A stretch of DNA of 64,000 bases from Pseudobutyrivibrio ruminis DSM 9787 (lineage in GTDB: Bacteria; Bacillota; Clostridia; Lachnospirales; Lachnospiraceae), in NCBI RefSeq assembly GCF_900218035.1, contig NZ_OBMR01000007.1:1-64000 (forward strand), in the 5' to 3' direction. How positions within the stretch are numbered: position 1 is the first letter of the stretch; each line of letters begins with the position of its first letter. The position numbers and the translations under genes are program-made. Shown here one piece after another: positions 9,921 to 19,728 of the stretch. The notes beneath the pieces are model-generated. The model made no database searches. It had not been told where the DNA came from and saw only the letters and a program-made list of their open reading frames with translations.

Positions 9921-11513
9921 CTACTTCAAGCTTGCTTTTATAAACGCAGCAAACAATGGATGTGGCTTATTTGGACGGCTCTTAAACTCAGGATGGAATT
10001 GTACACCTACATGGAATTTGTTTGCTGAAACTTCAATTGCTTCAACAACTTCATCATTAGGTGAAGTACCTGAAATTGTGAGACCTTTTTCTATCATAAG
10101 CTCACGGTATTGATTATTAAACTCGAATCTATGTCTATGGCGCTCAGAAATATTTTCTGAACCATATGCTTCATATAATTTAGTATTTTTTTGAACTGCA
10201 CAAGGATATGCTCCAAGGCGCATTGTTCCGCCCTTTCTAAGAACAGCCATCTGCTCTTCCATAAGGTCGATTACGCAATTCTTTCCTGTGCTATTAAACT
10301 CACGAGAATTGGCATCCTCAAGACCGCAAACATTTCTTGCAAACTCAATTGCAGCAACCTGCATACCTAAGCAAATGCCAAGATAAGGAATATCATTTTC
10401 ACGTGCGAACTGGCAAGCAGCTATCTTTCCTTCTACTCCTCTATCGCCAAATCCTCCTGGTACAAGAATTCCATCAACACCACCTAAAACATCTTTTACA
10501 TTGTCTTTTGTGATTGTTTCAGAATCAACCCATTCGATTTCAACGTGAGCACTGTTTGCATATCCGCCGTGGTATAATGCTTCGCGAACTGATAAATAAG
10601 CATCATGAAGTGCAACGTACTTACCAACAATAGCAATTTTTGTCACCTTCTTCAAGCCTTTTATATTATCTACCATTTTTTCCCATTCTTCAATCTCTGG
10701 AGAAGGATTTTCTAAACCAAGTTCACGACATACCACATCATCAAGGCCATACTTGTGCATCATAAGTGGTGCTTCATATAAGCAATCAAGGGTATCATTC
10801 TCAATTACACAGTCCTTCTTTACATTGCAGAATAGAGAAATCTTATCCTTAATAGACTGCTCAAGTGGATGATCAACACGGCAAACAATAATATTTGGCG
10901 AAATACCAAGAGACTGTAGTTCCTTAACTGAATGCTGTGTTGGCTTTGATTTATGTTCTTCTGAGCCTGAAAGCCATGGAACTAAAGTTACATGAATAAA
11001 TAAGCAGTTTTCACGTCCTTTTTCAAGAGATACCTGGCGGATAGCCTCAAGGAAAGGCTGTGACTCTATATCGCCTGTTGTTCCACCGATTTCTGTAATC
11101 AAAACATCACAATCAGATGTTTCTGCACCCATGTAGATAAATCTCTTAATTTCCTCAGTAATGTGTGGAATAACCTGAACAGTCTGGCCTAAATACTCGC
11201 CTTTACGCTCGCGATTAAGGACATTCCAATATACTTTTCCTGAAGTAAGATTTGAATATTTGTTAAGGCTTTCATCAATAAAGCGCTCATAATGTCCAAG
11301 ATCAAGATCTGTCTCCGCTCCATCATCTGTAACGAAAACCTCACCATGCTGATATGGGCTCATTGTGCCTGGATCAACATTCATATAAGGATCAAGTTTT
11401 TGTGAAGCAACCTTATAGCCTCTCATTTTTAATAAACGTCCTAATGACGCTGCTGTAATACCTTTTCCTAAACCTGATACTACACCACCTGTAACAAATA
11501 CATGCTTTGTCAT
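9921..11513 (-). CDS. pyrG: CTP synthase
   Basis: PyrG makes CTP from UTP, ATP and glutamine. The 530-aa length is normal. The N-terminal synthetase domain starts with the P-loop [10 protein letters not shown]. The C-terminal glutamine amidotransferase has the nucleophile motif GICLGMQ and the HPEF catalytic histidine/glutamate pair near the end. The start follows the ANTAR regulator stop by one base (TTAAG..ATG arrangement), so translation is probably coupled. Its place behind glutamine synthetase makes sense because it consumes glutamine. Confidence 0.97.
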   Translation of the reverse strand: MTKHVFVTGGVVSGLGKGITAASLGRLLKMRGYKVASQKLDPYMNVDPGTMSPYQHGEVFVTDDGAETDLDLGHYERFIDESLNKYSNLTSGKVYWNVLNRERKGEYLGQTVQVIPHITEEIKRFIYMGAETSDCDVLITEIGGTTGDIESQPFLEAIRQVSLEKGRENCLFIHVTLVPWLSGSEEHKSKPTQHSVKELQSLGISPNIIVCRVDHPLEQSIKDKISLFCNVKKDCVIENDTLDCLYEAPLMMHKYGLDDVVCRELGLENPSPEIEEWEKMVDNIKGLKKVTKIAIVGKYVALHDAYLSVREALYHGGYANSAHVEIEWVDSETITKDNVKDVLGGVDGILVPGGFGDRGVEGKIAACQFARENDIPYLGICLGMQVAAIEFARNVCGLEDANSREFNSTGKNCVIDLMEEQMAVLRKGGTMRLGAYPCAVQKNTKLYEAYGSENISERHRHRFEFNNQYRELMIEKGLTISGTSPNDEVVEAIEVSANKFHVGVQFHPEFKSRPNKPHPLFAAFIKASLK

Positions 11514-11514
11514 C

Positions 11515-12087
11515 TTAAACTCCTTCGTATTTCTTTATAATATCTTTAGCAATTTCGACACGAGATTTTCTCATGTCCATTGCCTGTTTCTCTATAATTT
11601 TATGGGCTTCCTCTTCAGAAACGTCACTATTAACAATCAGAAGCAGCTTTGCCCTAGATATGATTTTCATATCCTCTAACTTTTGTTCCAGTTTTGCACT
11701 TTCCTTATGAGCCATGCTAATACGTCTCTGCGCAACTCTGGCAAGTTTCAATGCCTGCCAAAATAATTGCTTATTTATAGGCTTTGAAACTGTTATAATT
11801 CCATAATCTTCAACGTGTTCTGCAACTTCGTCAATAAATTCTGCTTTAACAAACAATATAACCTGGCAATTATTTTTTTCAGCAATATCAATTGCTAAGT
11901 CTTCCCCAGAACTATTATCTATAGGACCATTGATAATACATATATCAAAATCGTAGTCCAAAATAGCCCTTTTTGCCCGAGGTCCATTGTCAGTTGCAAC
12001 CACATCTACAATTCCATTCTCTTTAAGAAAGGATTTGTAAAACAGAGTTCCTTTTTCGTTGTTGCAGACAATCAATGCCCTTTCCAT
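11515..12087 (-). CDS. ANTAR-domain response regulator/antiterminator
   Basis: The protein is 190 aa. An N-terminal receiver-like fold (about 1-115) lacks a clear full acidic pocket, so it may not be phosphorylated normally. A coiled-coil linker follows, then a C-terminal ANTAR RNA-binding domain (about 135-188; [16 protein letters not shown]). ANTAR proteins bind nascent RNA and prevent termination. It sits between glutamine synthetase and pyrG in the same operon. The operon leader contains a terminator-like hairpin (13364-13412) with no upstream gene to terminate, so autogenous nitrogen-responsive antitermination is a reasonable inference. Confidence 0.9.
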   Translation of the reverse strand: MERALIVCNNEKGTLFYKSFLKENGIVDVVATDNGPRAKRAILDYDFDICIINGPIDNSSGEDLAIDIAEKNNCQVILFVKAEFIDEVAEHVEDYGIITVSKPINKQLFWQALKLARVAQRRISMAHKESAKLEQKLEDMKIISRAKLLLIVNSDVSEEEAHKIIEKQAMDMRKSRVEIAKDIIKKYEGV

Positions 12088-12101
12088 AAAACCTCTCCAA
12101 A

Positions 12102-13349
12102 TTAAATATAAGATTTTATGATGTCAATATATCGCTGAGCGACATCGCTGAAAGATGACTTAGTGATAAACTCACTATTTTCAGCACACTCAATAGCTTC
12201 CTCAATGGAAAGTGGTAGCATTTCCAAATATGCGGATCTATCTTCTGTTAAAAATCTAGAATTGACTTCTAATGCAGGTGGAAGCTTTTCCTTATTTTTG
12301 ATTCCTGCAAGACCGGCCTGTAAAATAATTGCACTTGCTAAATATGGATTGATACAAGAATCTGGAGAACGAAGTATAAAATGATCTCTCTTGCCATTAA
12401 TTTCAGGAACTCTGAATAATCTAGAGTTGTTTTGCGAAGACCATGTAATATACTTAGGCGCCTCAGCCATTCCAAATCTGTTATAAGAATCTCTTCTACA
12501 ATTAAGGAATAAAGTAATATCTCTCATTCTATTGAGAATTCCTGCCATAAAGCCTTCGGAGAAATCCTCATCAGCTGTTTGAAGATTTACATTACCTTTG
12601 TAGTTGGCCATTTTAATGTGAAGTCCATTTCCAGGAGCATCCGCTAGTGGAAGTGGATCAAATGATGCATAAACACCATTTCTGGCAGCTATGTTTTCAA
12701 CTACATTTTTATAAGTCACAAGATTGTCAGCTGTTGTAAGCACATCAGCAGACATGAAATCTATCTCATTTTGACCTGGTCCTCTCTCGTGATGAGAAGT
12801 CTGTGGAATGATTCCCATTTCCTCAAGAGTAAGACATATTTCTCTACGAATGTTTTCACCTTTATCGCTTGGTGCAACATCAAGATATCCACCATTATCA
12901 AACGGTTCATTTGTAGGATTTCCATCTTCATCTGTCTTGAACAGGTAAAACTCGGATTTAAGGCCCATGCGTGTGCTAAAGCCTTCCTTCTCACATTCAT
13001 TTAGGGTTTCTTTTAAGAAATTGCGATAATCGTAAGTAAATGGTGTGCCATCTGCAAGCACAACATCACAATACATTCGAACAACGCGTCCTGACTGTGG
13101 ACGCCAAGGTAAGATATGAAGTGTATCAGGATCTGGTTTAAGGAATAAATCCTGACTATCTCCATCATGATAGCCTAAAATAAGAAAGGAGTCGAAATTC
13201 ACGCCTTCTTCAAAGGCGTGTCTCAACTCCTGTGGCATTATTGATATGTTTTTTTGTGTACCGTATAGGTCACAAAAGGCTAGACGTATAAATTTTACGT
13301 CGTTTTCTTCAACGAAATCGATGATATCTTCTACTGATAGATTTGACAT
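12102..13349 (-). CDS. glnA: glutamine synthetase (short form)
   Basis: The enzyme makes glutamine from glutamate, ammonia and ATP. The protein is 415 aa, shorter than the usual 440-470. The order of motifs is kept: the beta-grasp start with FIRLAFCDLYGTQKNI, the metal-binding NEIDFMSADVLTTADN, the GNGLHIK box (usually GSGMHxH), and SPDSCINPYLASAIILQAGL. The ATG at 13349 has GGAGGGAGC upstream; an upstream in-frame start at 13415 would translate the leader hairpin and is rejected. The GNGLHIK variant means activity should be tested, but operon context (ANTAR, pyrG) supports a nitrogen role. Confidence 0.9.
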   Translation of the reverse strand: MSNLSVEDIIDFVEENDVKFIRLAFCDLYGTQKNISIMPQELRHAFEEGVNFDSFLILGYHDGDSQDLFLKPDPDTLHILPWRPQSGRVVRMYCDVVLADGTPFTYDYRNFLKETLNECEKEGFSTRMGLKSEFYLFKTDEDGNPTNEPFDNGGYLDVAPSDKGENIRREICLTLEEMGIIPQTSHHERGPGQNEIDFMSADVLTTADNLVTYKNVVENIAARNGVYASFDPLPLADAPGNGLHIKMANYKGNVNLQTADEDFSEGFMAGILNRMRDITLFLNCRRDSYNRFGMAEAPKYITWSSQNNSRLFRVPEINGKRDHFILRSPDSCINPYLASAIILQAGLAGIKNKEKLPPALEVNSRFLTEDRSAYLEMLPLSIEEAIECAENSEFITKSSFSDVAQRYIDIIKSYI

Positions 13350-13363
13350 GCTCCCTCCAAAAT

Positions 13364-13412
13364 AAAAAAAGCGTTTTTTTTTTGGAAAAAACTTTCCTAA
13401 AAAAAATACGCT
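13364..13412 (-). promoter_or_regulatory. glnA leader attenuator (terminator-like hairpin)
   Basis: On the minus strand AGCGTATTTTTTTTAGGAAA pairs with a downstream TTTCC-A10-CGCT arm, then seven T's follow. This is a complete intrinsic terminator between the glnA promoter (13426-13454) and its ribosome site (13351-13358). The upstream neighbour is divergent, so there is no incoming transcript to end. A regulatory attenuator controlled by the operon's ANTAR protein is the simplest reading. Confidence 0.7.
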
Positions 13413-13425
13413 CAATTACTCTGAA

Positions 13426-13454
13426 ATATTACAACAGCATTATTCATTTGTAAA
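13426..13454 (-). promoter_or_regulatory. glnA operon promoter
   Basis: On the minus strand TTTACA (13454-13449), a 17-base spacer and TAATAT (13431-13426) would start RNA near 13419, just before the leader hairpin. Confidence 0.6.
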
Positions 13455-13531
13455 GAAAAATTTTTATAAATTTTTGATTGTATAAAATATAATTGTCTTT
13501 TAATCAAATAACATTTTTAAGATTTTGTTTA

Positions 13532-13560
13532 TTGTATATTTGCTTATCTACATTTATAAT
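13532..13560 (+). promoter_or_regulatory. promoter of the large activase gene
   Basis: TTGTAT (13532-13537), a 17-base spacer and a perfect TATAAT (13555-13560) lie 48 bases before the ATG at 13609. It diverges from the glnA promoter. Confidence 0.65.
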
Positions 13561-13608
13561 ACGTAATGTTGCAAAAATATTATATTAATAAGAAAGAATT
13601 ATTATTAT

Positions 13609-16600
13609 ATGGAAAACAAATTATTCAAATTAGGCATCGATATAGGTTCCACAACAGTTAAAATTGCGGTGCTTGACGATGATAACAATCTTTTATTTTC
13701 TGATTATCAGAGACACTTTGCTAACATTCAGCAAACTCTCACTGATTTATTAACTCAAGCCAAGTCTAAGCTTGGTCAGATTCAAGTTCGTCCAATGATT
13801 ACTGGCTCAGGCGGACTTACTCTTGCTAAGCACCTTGGTGTTGAATTTGTACAGGAAGTTATAGCTGTTTCTACTTCCCTCACTCACTATGCTCCACAGA
13901 CAGATGTAGCAATCGAGCTTGGTGGCGAGGATGCTAAAATCATTTATTTTGAAAATGGTAATGTTGAGCAACGTATGAATGGTATCTGTGCTGGTGGTAC
14001 AGGTTCTTTCATCGATCAGATGGCTTCTTTGCTTCAGACAGATGCTACAGGCCTTAATACATATGCTAAGGACTACAAAGCTATCTATCCAATCGCTGCA
14101 CGTTGCGGCGTTTTTGCAAAAACAGATATTCAGCCACTTATTAATGAAGGTGCTTCAAAGGAAGACTTATCTGCTTCTATTTTCCAGGCAGTAGTTAATC
14201 AGACTATCTCAGGTCTTGCATGTGGTAAGCCAATTCGTGGTCACGTTGCATTCCTTGGTGGTCCTCTTCACTTCTTGGATCAACTTAGGGAAGCATTTAT
14301 TCGTACACTTAAATTAGATGATGAGCATGCCATATTGCTTGATAACTCACATCTTTTTGCTGCTATTGGTTCTGCACTTAACTCAAAGGAAGATCAGAAC
14401 GTACCTATGGACGAGCTTATCGATAAGCTTTCACAGGGAATAAAGATGGACTTTGAGGTTGCCAGACTAGAGCCTTTATTTGAGGGCGAGGACGATTTCA
14501 GAGCCTTCAAGGACAGACACGCTAAGGCTGAGGTTAAGAAGGGCGATTTAGCTAACTACCACGGAAATGTTTACCTTGGTATTGATGCTGGTTCAACAAC
14601 TACAAAGCTTGCTGTTGTAGGTGATGACGGCACACTTCTTTACTCATTCTACTCAAGCAATAACGGTAGCCCACTTGCTACTTCACTTAAAGCCTTAAAA
14701 GAGATTTACTCTATCATGCCTGAGGATACACATATCGTACACTCATGCTCTACAGGTTATGGTGAAGCATTACTCAAGGCTGCTTTACAGCTTGATGATG
14801 GCGAAGTAGAGACAATTGCCCACTACTATGCTGCTGCCTTCTTCAATCCAGAGGTAGACTGCATCCTTGATATTGGTGGACAGGATATGAAATGCATCCG
14901 TATCAAGAATGGCGTAGTTGATAGCGTACAGCTTAACGAGGCATGTTCTTCTGGTTGTGGTTCTTTCATCGAGACTTTTGCAAAGTCACTTGATTTCACA
15001 GTTCAGGATTTTGCAGAGGAAGCTCTCTTTGCTCTCAACCCAATCGACCTTGGTACACGTTGTACCGTATTTATGAATTCAAAGGTAAAGCAGGCACAGA
15101 AGGAAGGAGCTTCGGTTGCAGATATTTCTTCAGGTCTTGCTTACTCAGTTATAAAGAACGCGCTCTTCAAGGTTATCAAGCTTTCTGATGCTTCAGAACT
15201 TGGTAAGAACATCGTTGTTCAGGGTGGTACATTCTACAATGATGCTGTTCTTCGTTCCCTTGAAAAGGTTGCAGGTGTAAATGTAGTTCGTCCTGATATT
15301 GCAGGTATCATGGGTGCCTTTGGTTGTGCCCTTATCGCCAAGGAACGTTACGAAGAAAATCCTACTACAACTACACTTGGCATTGATGAGATTAACAATC
15401 TTACATTTGATACAAAGCTTACTCGTTGCCAGGGTTGTGTGAACCACTGCTTACTTACAATCAATAGATTCTCAGGCGGACGTTCATTCATCACAGGTAA
15501 CAGATGTGAAAAGGGTGCAGGCGGTGTTAAGAATAAAGAGAACATCCCTAACCTTTACGAATATAAATACAACAGATTATTTGATTACGAGCCACTTTCA
15601 GAGGAAGAGGCAACTCGAGGTACAGTTGGTATTCCACGTGTCCTTAACCTATATGAGAATTACCCATTCTGGGCTACATTCTTCAAGGCTCTGAAGTTCA
15701 GAGTAGTTCTCTCTCCTCGTTCAAACCGTAAGGTTTACGAAATGGGTATCGAGTCAATCCCATCAGAGTCAGAGTGCTACCCAGCAAAGATGGCACACGG
15801 TCATGTTCAATGGCTTATCAACGAAGGCAATGTGGACTTCATTTACTATCCTTGTATTCCATACGAGAGAAATGAGTTCCCTGATTCTAACAACCACTAC
15901 AACTGCCCTATCGTTACATCTTATGCTGAAAATATTAAGAACAACGTGGATGAAATCACAACCGGAAAGGTTCGTTTCTTAAATCCATTTATGGCATTCT
16001 CTTCAGAAGAGATTCTTACAACTCAGCTTGAAAAGGTATTCAAGGAAGAGTTTGATATCTCAGCTAGCGAAGTAAAGGCCGCTGCACATGCTGCATGGCT
16101 TGAGCAGGAGCATTTCAGAAATGATATGTATGCAAAGGGACAGGAAGTTCTTAAGTATCTAGAAGAGACAGGAAAGCATGGTATCGTTCTTGCAGGACGT
16201 CCATACCACGTAGACCCAGAGATTAACCACGGTATTCCAGAGCTTATCAACAGCTATGGCATTGCAGTACTTACTGAGGATTCTATTTCAAACCTTGGTG
16301 AGGTTGAGCGTCCTCTTATCGTTATGGACCAGTGGATGTTCCACTCACGTATGTACTCAGCTGCGAACTTTGTAAAGAAGCATGATAATCTTGATTTAAT
16401 CCAGCTCAACTCATTTGGTTGTGGTCTTGATGCCGTTACAACTGATCAGGTAGCTGATATTCTTACTCAGTCTGGCAAGATTTACACTTGCCTTAAGATT
16501 GATGAGGTTAACAACCTTGGTGCCGCACGTATCAGAGTTCGTTCTCTTCTCGCTGCACTTCGTGTAAAGAAAAAGAAAAAACAGGAACGTGAAATCGTAC

Positions 16601-17862
16601 CTGCAAACTATAACCGTATCGTATTTACGGAGGAAATGAAGAAGAATTACACAATCCTCTGCCCACAGATGTCGCCAATCCATTTTGATTTGATTGAGCC
16701 TGCATTCAATGCAGCTGGATATAATCTTGTAATTCCAAACATCCCAACACGTACATGTGTTGATGTAGGTCTTAAATACGTAAACAACGATGCTTGCTAT
16801 CCTTCACTTATGGTAATCGGTCAGCTTATGGCTGCTATTGATACAGGTGAGTTTGATATGAGCCGTACAGCTCTTCTCATCTCTCAGACAGGTGGTGGAT
16901 GTCGTGCATCAAACTACATCGGATTTATCCGTAGAGCTCTTGCAAAGGCAGGATATCCTGATGTACCAGTTATTTCATTAAACCTTAACGGATTCGAGCC
17001 AAACCCTGGATTCAAGCTTACACCAAGCCTTATCCAGCACGGACTTTACGCTCTTACTTTTGGCGATATCCTACTTCGTTGTGTTTATAGAGTACGTCCT
17101 TATGAAGCAGTTCCTGGCTCAACAAACGAGCTTCACGATAAGTGGAGAAAGAAGGTTGTAGAGTTTGTATCTAACACAAAGATACTCTCTCATGGCAAGT
17201 TTAAGAGAATGTGTCGCGAAATGATTCGTGATTTCGATAATCTTCCTATCATCGAAGGTCTTAAGAAGCCACGTGTTGGTATCGTAGGAGAAATCCTTGT
17301 TAAGTTCCTTCCAGCAGCTAACAATCAGCTTGCTGAATTACTTGAGCAGGAAGGTGCCGAAGCTGTTGTTCCAGATCTTACAGACTTCCTTCTTTACAGT
17401 TTCTACAATGCAAACTTTAAGGAAGAAAACCTTGGTGCAAGCCGCAAGACTAAGTTCTATTGCAACATGGGAATCAAGTTCTTTGAGTGGCTCAGAAGTG
17501 CTGCCAGAGATGAATTTAACAAGTCTAAGAGATTTACTGCTCCAGCATACATTACTGATACTGCAGCAAACGCAAAGGAAATCGTATCAATCGGTAACCA
17601 GACTGGTGAAGGATGGTTCCTTACAGGTGAAATGCTTGAGCTTATTGAAACAGGCGCAAGCAACATCGTTTGTATCCAGCCTTTCGGATGCTTGCCAAAC
17701 CACGTAGTTGGTAAGGGTGTAATTAAACGTATTCGTCACGAGCACCCAGAAGCAAATATCGTTGCTATCGACTACGATCCAGGTGCATCTGAGGTTAACC
17801 AGCTCAACCGTATTAAGCTTATGCTTTCTACAGCAAATAAAAACTTGGCTAAGGCTGAGTAA
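13609..17862 (+). CDS. acyl-CoA dehydratase activase-related fusion protein
   Basis: This 1417-aa protein belongs to the large 2-hydroxyglutaryl-CoA-dehydratase-activator-like family. It has two ASKHA ATPase modules, starting [15 protein letters not shown] (residue 8) and [15 protein letters not shown] (about 323). Each carries the Fe-S cysteine loop of BadF/HgdC activators ([10 protein letters not shown] and ACSSGCGSF). A DUF2229-type region follows (about 640-870), then an HgdB-like Cys-rich C-terminal part (for example [17 protein letters not shown]). Known small activators inject electrons into dehydratases with ATP; the target of this giant form is not known. Codon choice is rich in the organism's preferred codons, which suggests high expression. 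It is the only plus-strand gene here. Confidence 0.9.
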   Translation: MENKLFKLGIDIGSTTVKIAVLDDDNNLLFSDYQRHFANIQQTLTDLLTQAKSKLGQIQVRPMITGSGGLTLAKHLGVEFVQEVIAVSTSLTHYAPQTDVAIELGGEDAKIIYFENGNVEQRMNGICAGGTGSFIDQMASLLQTDATGLNTYAKDYKAIYPIAARCGVFAKTDIQPLINEGASKEDLSASIFQAVVNQTISGLACGKPIRGHVAFLGGPLHFLDQLREAFIRTLKLDDEHAILLDNSHLFAAIGSALNSKEDQNVPMDELIDKLSQGIKMDFEVARLEPLFEGEDDFRAFKDRHAKAEVKKGDLANYHGNVYLGIDAGSTTTKLAVVGDDGTLLYSFYSSNNGSPLATSLKALKEIYSIMPEDTHIVHSCSTGYGEALLKAALQLDDGEVETIAHYYAAAFFNPEVDCILDIGGQDMKCIRIKNGVVDSVQLNEACSSGCGSFIETFAKSLDFTVQDFAEEALFALNPIDLGTRCTVFMNSKVKQAQKEGASVADISSGLAYSVIKNALFKVIKLSDASELGKNIVVQGGTFYNDAVLRSLEKVAGVNVVRPDIAGIMGAFGCALIAKERYEENPTTTTLGIDEINNLTFDTKLTRCQGCVNHCLLTINRFSGGRSFITGNRCEKGAGGVKNKENIPNLYEYKYNRLFDYEPLSEEEATRGTVGIPRVLNLYENYPFWATFFKALKFRVVLSPRSNRKVYEMGIESIPSESECYPAKMAHGHVQWLINEGNVDFIYYPCIPYERNEFPDSNNHYNCPIVTSYAENIKNNVDEITTGKVRFLNPFMAFSSEEILTTQLEKVFKEEFDISASEVKAAAHAAWLEQEHFRNDMYAKGQEVLKYLEETGKHGIVLAGRPYHVDPEINHGIPELINSYGIAVLTEDSISNLGEVERPLIVMDQWMFHSRMYSAANFVKKHDNLDLIQLNSFGCGLDAVTTDQVADILTQSGKIYTCLKIDEVNNLGAARIRVRSLLAALRVKKKKKQEREIVPANYNRIVFTEEMKKNYTILCPQMSPIHFDLIEPAFNAAGYNLVIPNIPTRTCVDVGLKYVNNDACYPSLMVIGQLMAAIDTGEFDMSRTALLISQTGGGCRASNYIGFIRRALAKAGYPDVPVISLNLNGFEPNPGFKLTPSLIQHGLYALTFGDILLRCVYRVRPYEAVPGSTNELHDKWRKKVVEFVSNTKILSHGKFKRMCREMIRDFDNLPIIEGLKKPRVGIVGEILVKFLPAANNQLAELLEQEGAEAVVPDLTDFLLYSFYNANFKEENLGASRKTKFYCNMGIKFFEWLRSAARDEFNKSKRFTAPAYITDTAANAKEIVSIGNQTGEGWFLTGEMLELIETGASNIVCIQPFGCLPNHVVGKGVIKRIRHEHPEANIVAIDYDPGASEVNQLNRIKLMLSTANKNLAKAE

Positions 17863-17868
17863 TATAGC

Positions 17869-17896
17869 AAAAGCCAGCTCATATGAGCTGGCTTTT
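17869..17896. terminator. bidirectional terminator
   Basis: A perfect 28-bp palindrome, AAAAGCCAGCTCAT and its complement, ends in T4 on both strands. It lies between the convergent ends of the activase (17862) and the glucosidase (17904) and can serve both. Confidence 0.9.
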
Positions 17897-17903
17897 ATTA
17901 ATC

Positions 17904-19538
17904 TTATATATTCGAAACTACTACTCTAAATTCATATGGCTTTAAGAAGAAGTTTTCTCTCTCTGATTCTTCATAATTACTAAATGCTATATTATCCCCA
18001 TAGAATTCTACAGCCTTGTTAAAGTTGGTAAGGTTGCAATAAATGTATAATCTTTCATGTGTAGATTCTCTAGTAAAAATGTACACATCACTTGGAGATG
18101 CTACTCTTCTATAATTCCCATCCTGGAGCGCTTCTGAATTCTTTCGGAATTCAATCATACTCTTATAGAAGTTTAAGATGCTATTATCATCTCTAAGCTC
18201 TGTCTCAACATTAATAAATGATTTATTAGCATTTATTTTTAGCCAAGGTGTGCCTGTGGTAAAGCCTGCATTATCGCTGGCATCCCACTGCACTGGTGTT
18301 CTAGCATTATCCCTAGTGGTTTGAAGAATCAATTTGCGGCGGATAGAATGCACCAACAACATCTTTTTCAATGACTGATTTATGTTGTAGGATTCTATAT
18401 CTTTAAGCTCTCTGAGGCCTTTAAAATCACCATTTGTCATGCCGATTTCCTCACCCTCGTATATAAAAGGAACACCCCGCAAGCTAAGATTTAAACCACA
18501 TAATAGTTTCGCACTTTTTTCCCAGTATTTACCCACGTTACCAAAATGATTAACAGAACGAATCTGATCATGGTTTTCCAAATAATTGGCTGGGACCTCC
18601 AATGCAGTCTGCCACTTATCCAAGATTTTAATAAGTCTGCTTGGTTTAAATCCCTTTTTAAACCATTTTATTCCGTAATTATCAACATCCATGTGTTCAA
18701 AGAAGAACACTGCATCAAGCTCTTTACGATTTTCATCACTTAAAAGCTTGGCATCATCAGGTGTTACAAAAACCGTTTCTCCTACGATAAAGGTCTTATA
18801 TTTACTCCACACCTCATCGTTGAAACGCTTTAACAATTCATGGCATCCATCAGTGTTTAGATAGTGTTCCTTACCTGTTAAAGCAAAACGTTTTTTGCCA
18901 TTCTCCAAAGATTCTTTATATATAATATTTATTACATCACATCTAAATCCAGCTACCCCTTTGTCTAGCCAAAAGCGCATAATATCTGTGATTTCATCAA
19001 ATACTTCAGGATTTTGCCAATTCAAATCAGGTTGTTTTTTGCTAAAAAGATGTAAGTAATAATCACCCTTTTCAGTTTTTGACCATGCTCGACCACCAAA
19101 GAAAGAGCCCCAGTTGTTTGGATAGCCGCTTCCTACGCCCTCTCTAAAATAATAGTAGTTTCTATATTTATCATCTCCTGCCAAAGCCTTTTGAAACCAT
19201 TCGTGCTCATCAGAAGTATGATTGATAACCAAATCCATTATTATCTTAATCCCTAGTCTCTTGGCGCGACTAATGAGCCTTTCCATATCTTCCATTGTGC
19301 CAAATTCGGGATTGATGTCCTTGTAATCTGAAATGTCATAACCATTGTCATAGCCTGGACTGCGATAAACTGGGCTAAGCCAAATGGCGTCTATACCCAA
19401 TTCTTTTAGATAATGTAATTTAGAAATAATGCCCGGAATATCCCCAATACCATCGCCATTACTGTCACAAAATGAGCGTGGATATATCTGATAAACTATA
19501 GCATTTTTCCACCATTTTTTTGTACTAGTTGAAGCCAT
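17904..19538 (-). CDS. GH13 alpha-glucosidase (oligo-1,6-glucosidase type)
   Basis: The enzyme hydrolyses alpha-glucosidic bonds in small glucans such as isomalto-oligosaccharides. It is 544 aa and begins with VYQIYPRSFCDSNGDGIGD, the GH13 start. The catalytic residues are visible: Asp in GFRCDVINI, Glu in FIVGETVFV, and the NHDQIRS region for the third Asp. No signal peptide is present at the ATG I chose (19538, MASTSTKKWW), so it acts in the cytoplasm. The TPVQWDASDNAGFTTG segment is typical of oligo-1,6-glucosidases. The GGGGGA ribosome site is weak. A single-gene unit with its own promoter. Confidence 0.92.
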   Translation of the reverse strand: MASTSTKKWWKNAIVYQIYPRSFCDSNGDGIGDIPGIISKLHYLKELGIDAIWLSPVYRSPGYDNGYDISDYKDINPEFGTMEDMERLISRAKRLGIKIIMDLVINHTSDEHEWFQKALAGDDKYRNYYYFREGVGSGYPNNWGSFFGGRAWSKTEKGDYYLHLFSKKQPDLNWQNPEVFDEITDIMRFWLDKGVAGFRCDVINIIYKESLENGKKRFALTGKEHYLNTDGCHELLKRFNDEVWSKYKTFIVGETVFVTPDDAKLLSDENRKELDAVFFFEHMDVDNYGIKWFKKGFKPSRLIKILDKWQTALEVPANYLENHDQIRSVNHFGNVGKYWEKSAKLLCGLNLSLRGVPFIYEGEEIGMTNGDFKGLRELKDIESYNINQSLKKMLLVHSIRRKLILQTTRDNARTPVQWDASDNAGFTTGTPWLKINANKSFINVETELRDDNSILNFYKSMIEFRKNSEALQDGNYRRVASPSDVYIFTRESTHERLYIYCNLTNFNKAVEFYGDNIAFSNYEESERENFFLKPYEFRVVVSNI

Positions 19539-19572
19539 AACTATCCCCCATAGCATTGTGTGTGTTAGATTA

Positions 19573-19601
19573 ATAATAACTAAGTTGACACATTTTTTCA
19601 A
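19573..19601 (-). promoter_or_regulatory. promoter of the GH13 gene
   Basis: On the minus strand TTGAAA (19601-19596), a 17-base spacer and TATTAT (19578-19573) lie 35 bases before the chosen ATG. Confidence 0.65.
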
Positions 19602-19670
19602 TGATTTATTCACAATTTACACACAAATGCGGATAAGTTGCGTGATAATTTTAAATATATTTTACAATAT

Positions 19671-19701
19671 TTAAAAAACGGCAGGCTTATACGCCTACCG
19701 T
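19671..19701 (-). terminator. htpG terminator
   Basis: ACGGTAGGC pairs with GCCTGCCGT around a short loop (19678-19701), followed by six T's on the minus strand, about 28 bases after the htpG stop. Confidence 0.88.
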
Positions 19702-19728
19702 TATAAATCTATGCAAGTTTTGCATCTA

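Noticed and set aside
13350-13415. Longer glutamine synthetase starting at 13415
   Set aside because: It would translate the leader hairpin and ignore the strong GGAGGGAGC site before 13349.
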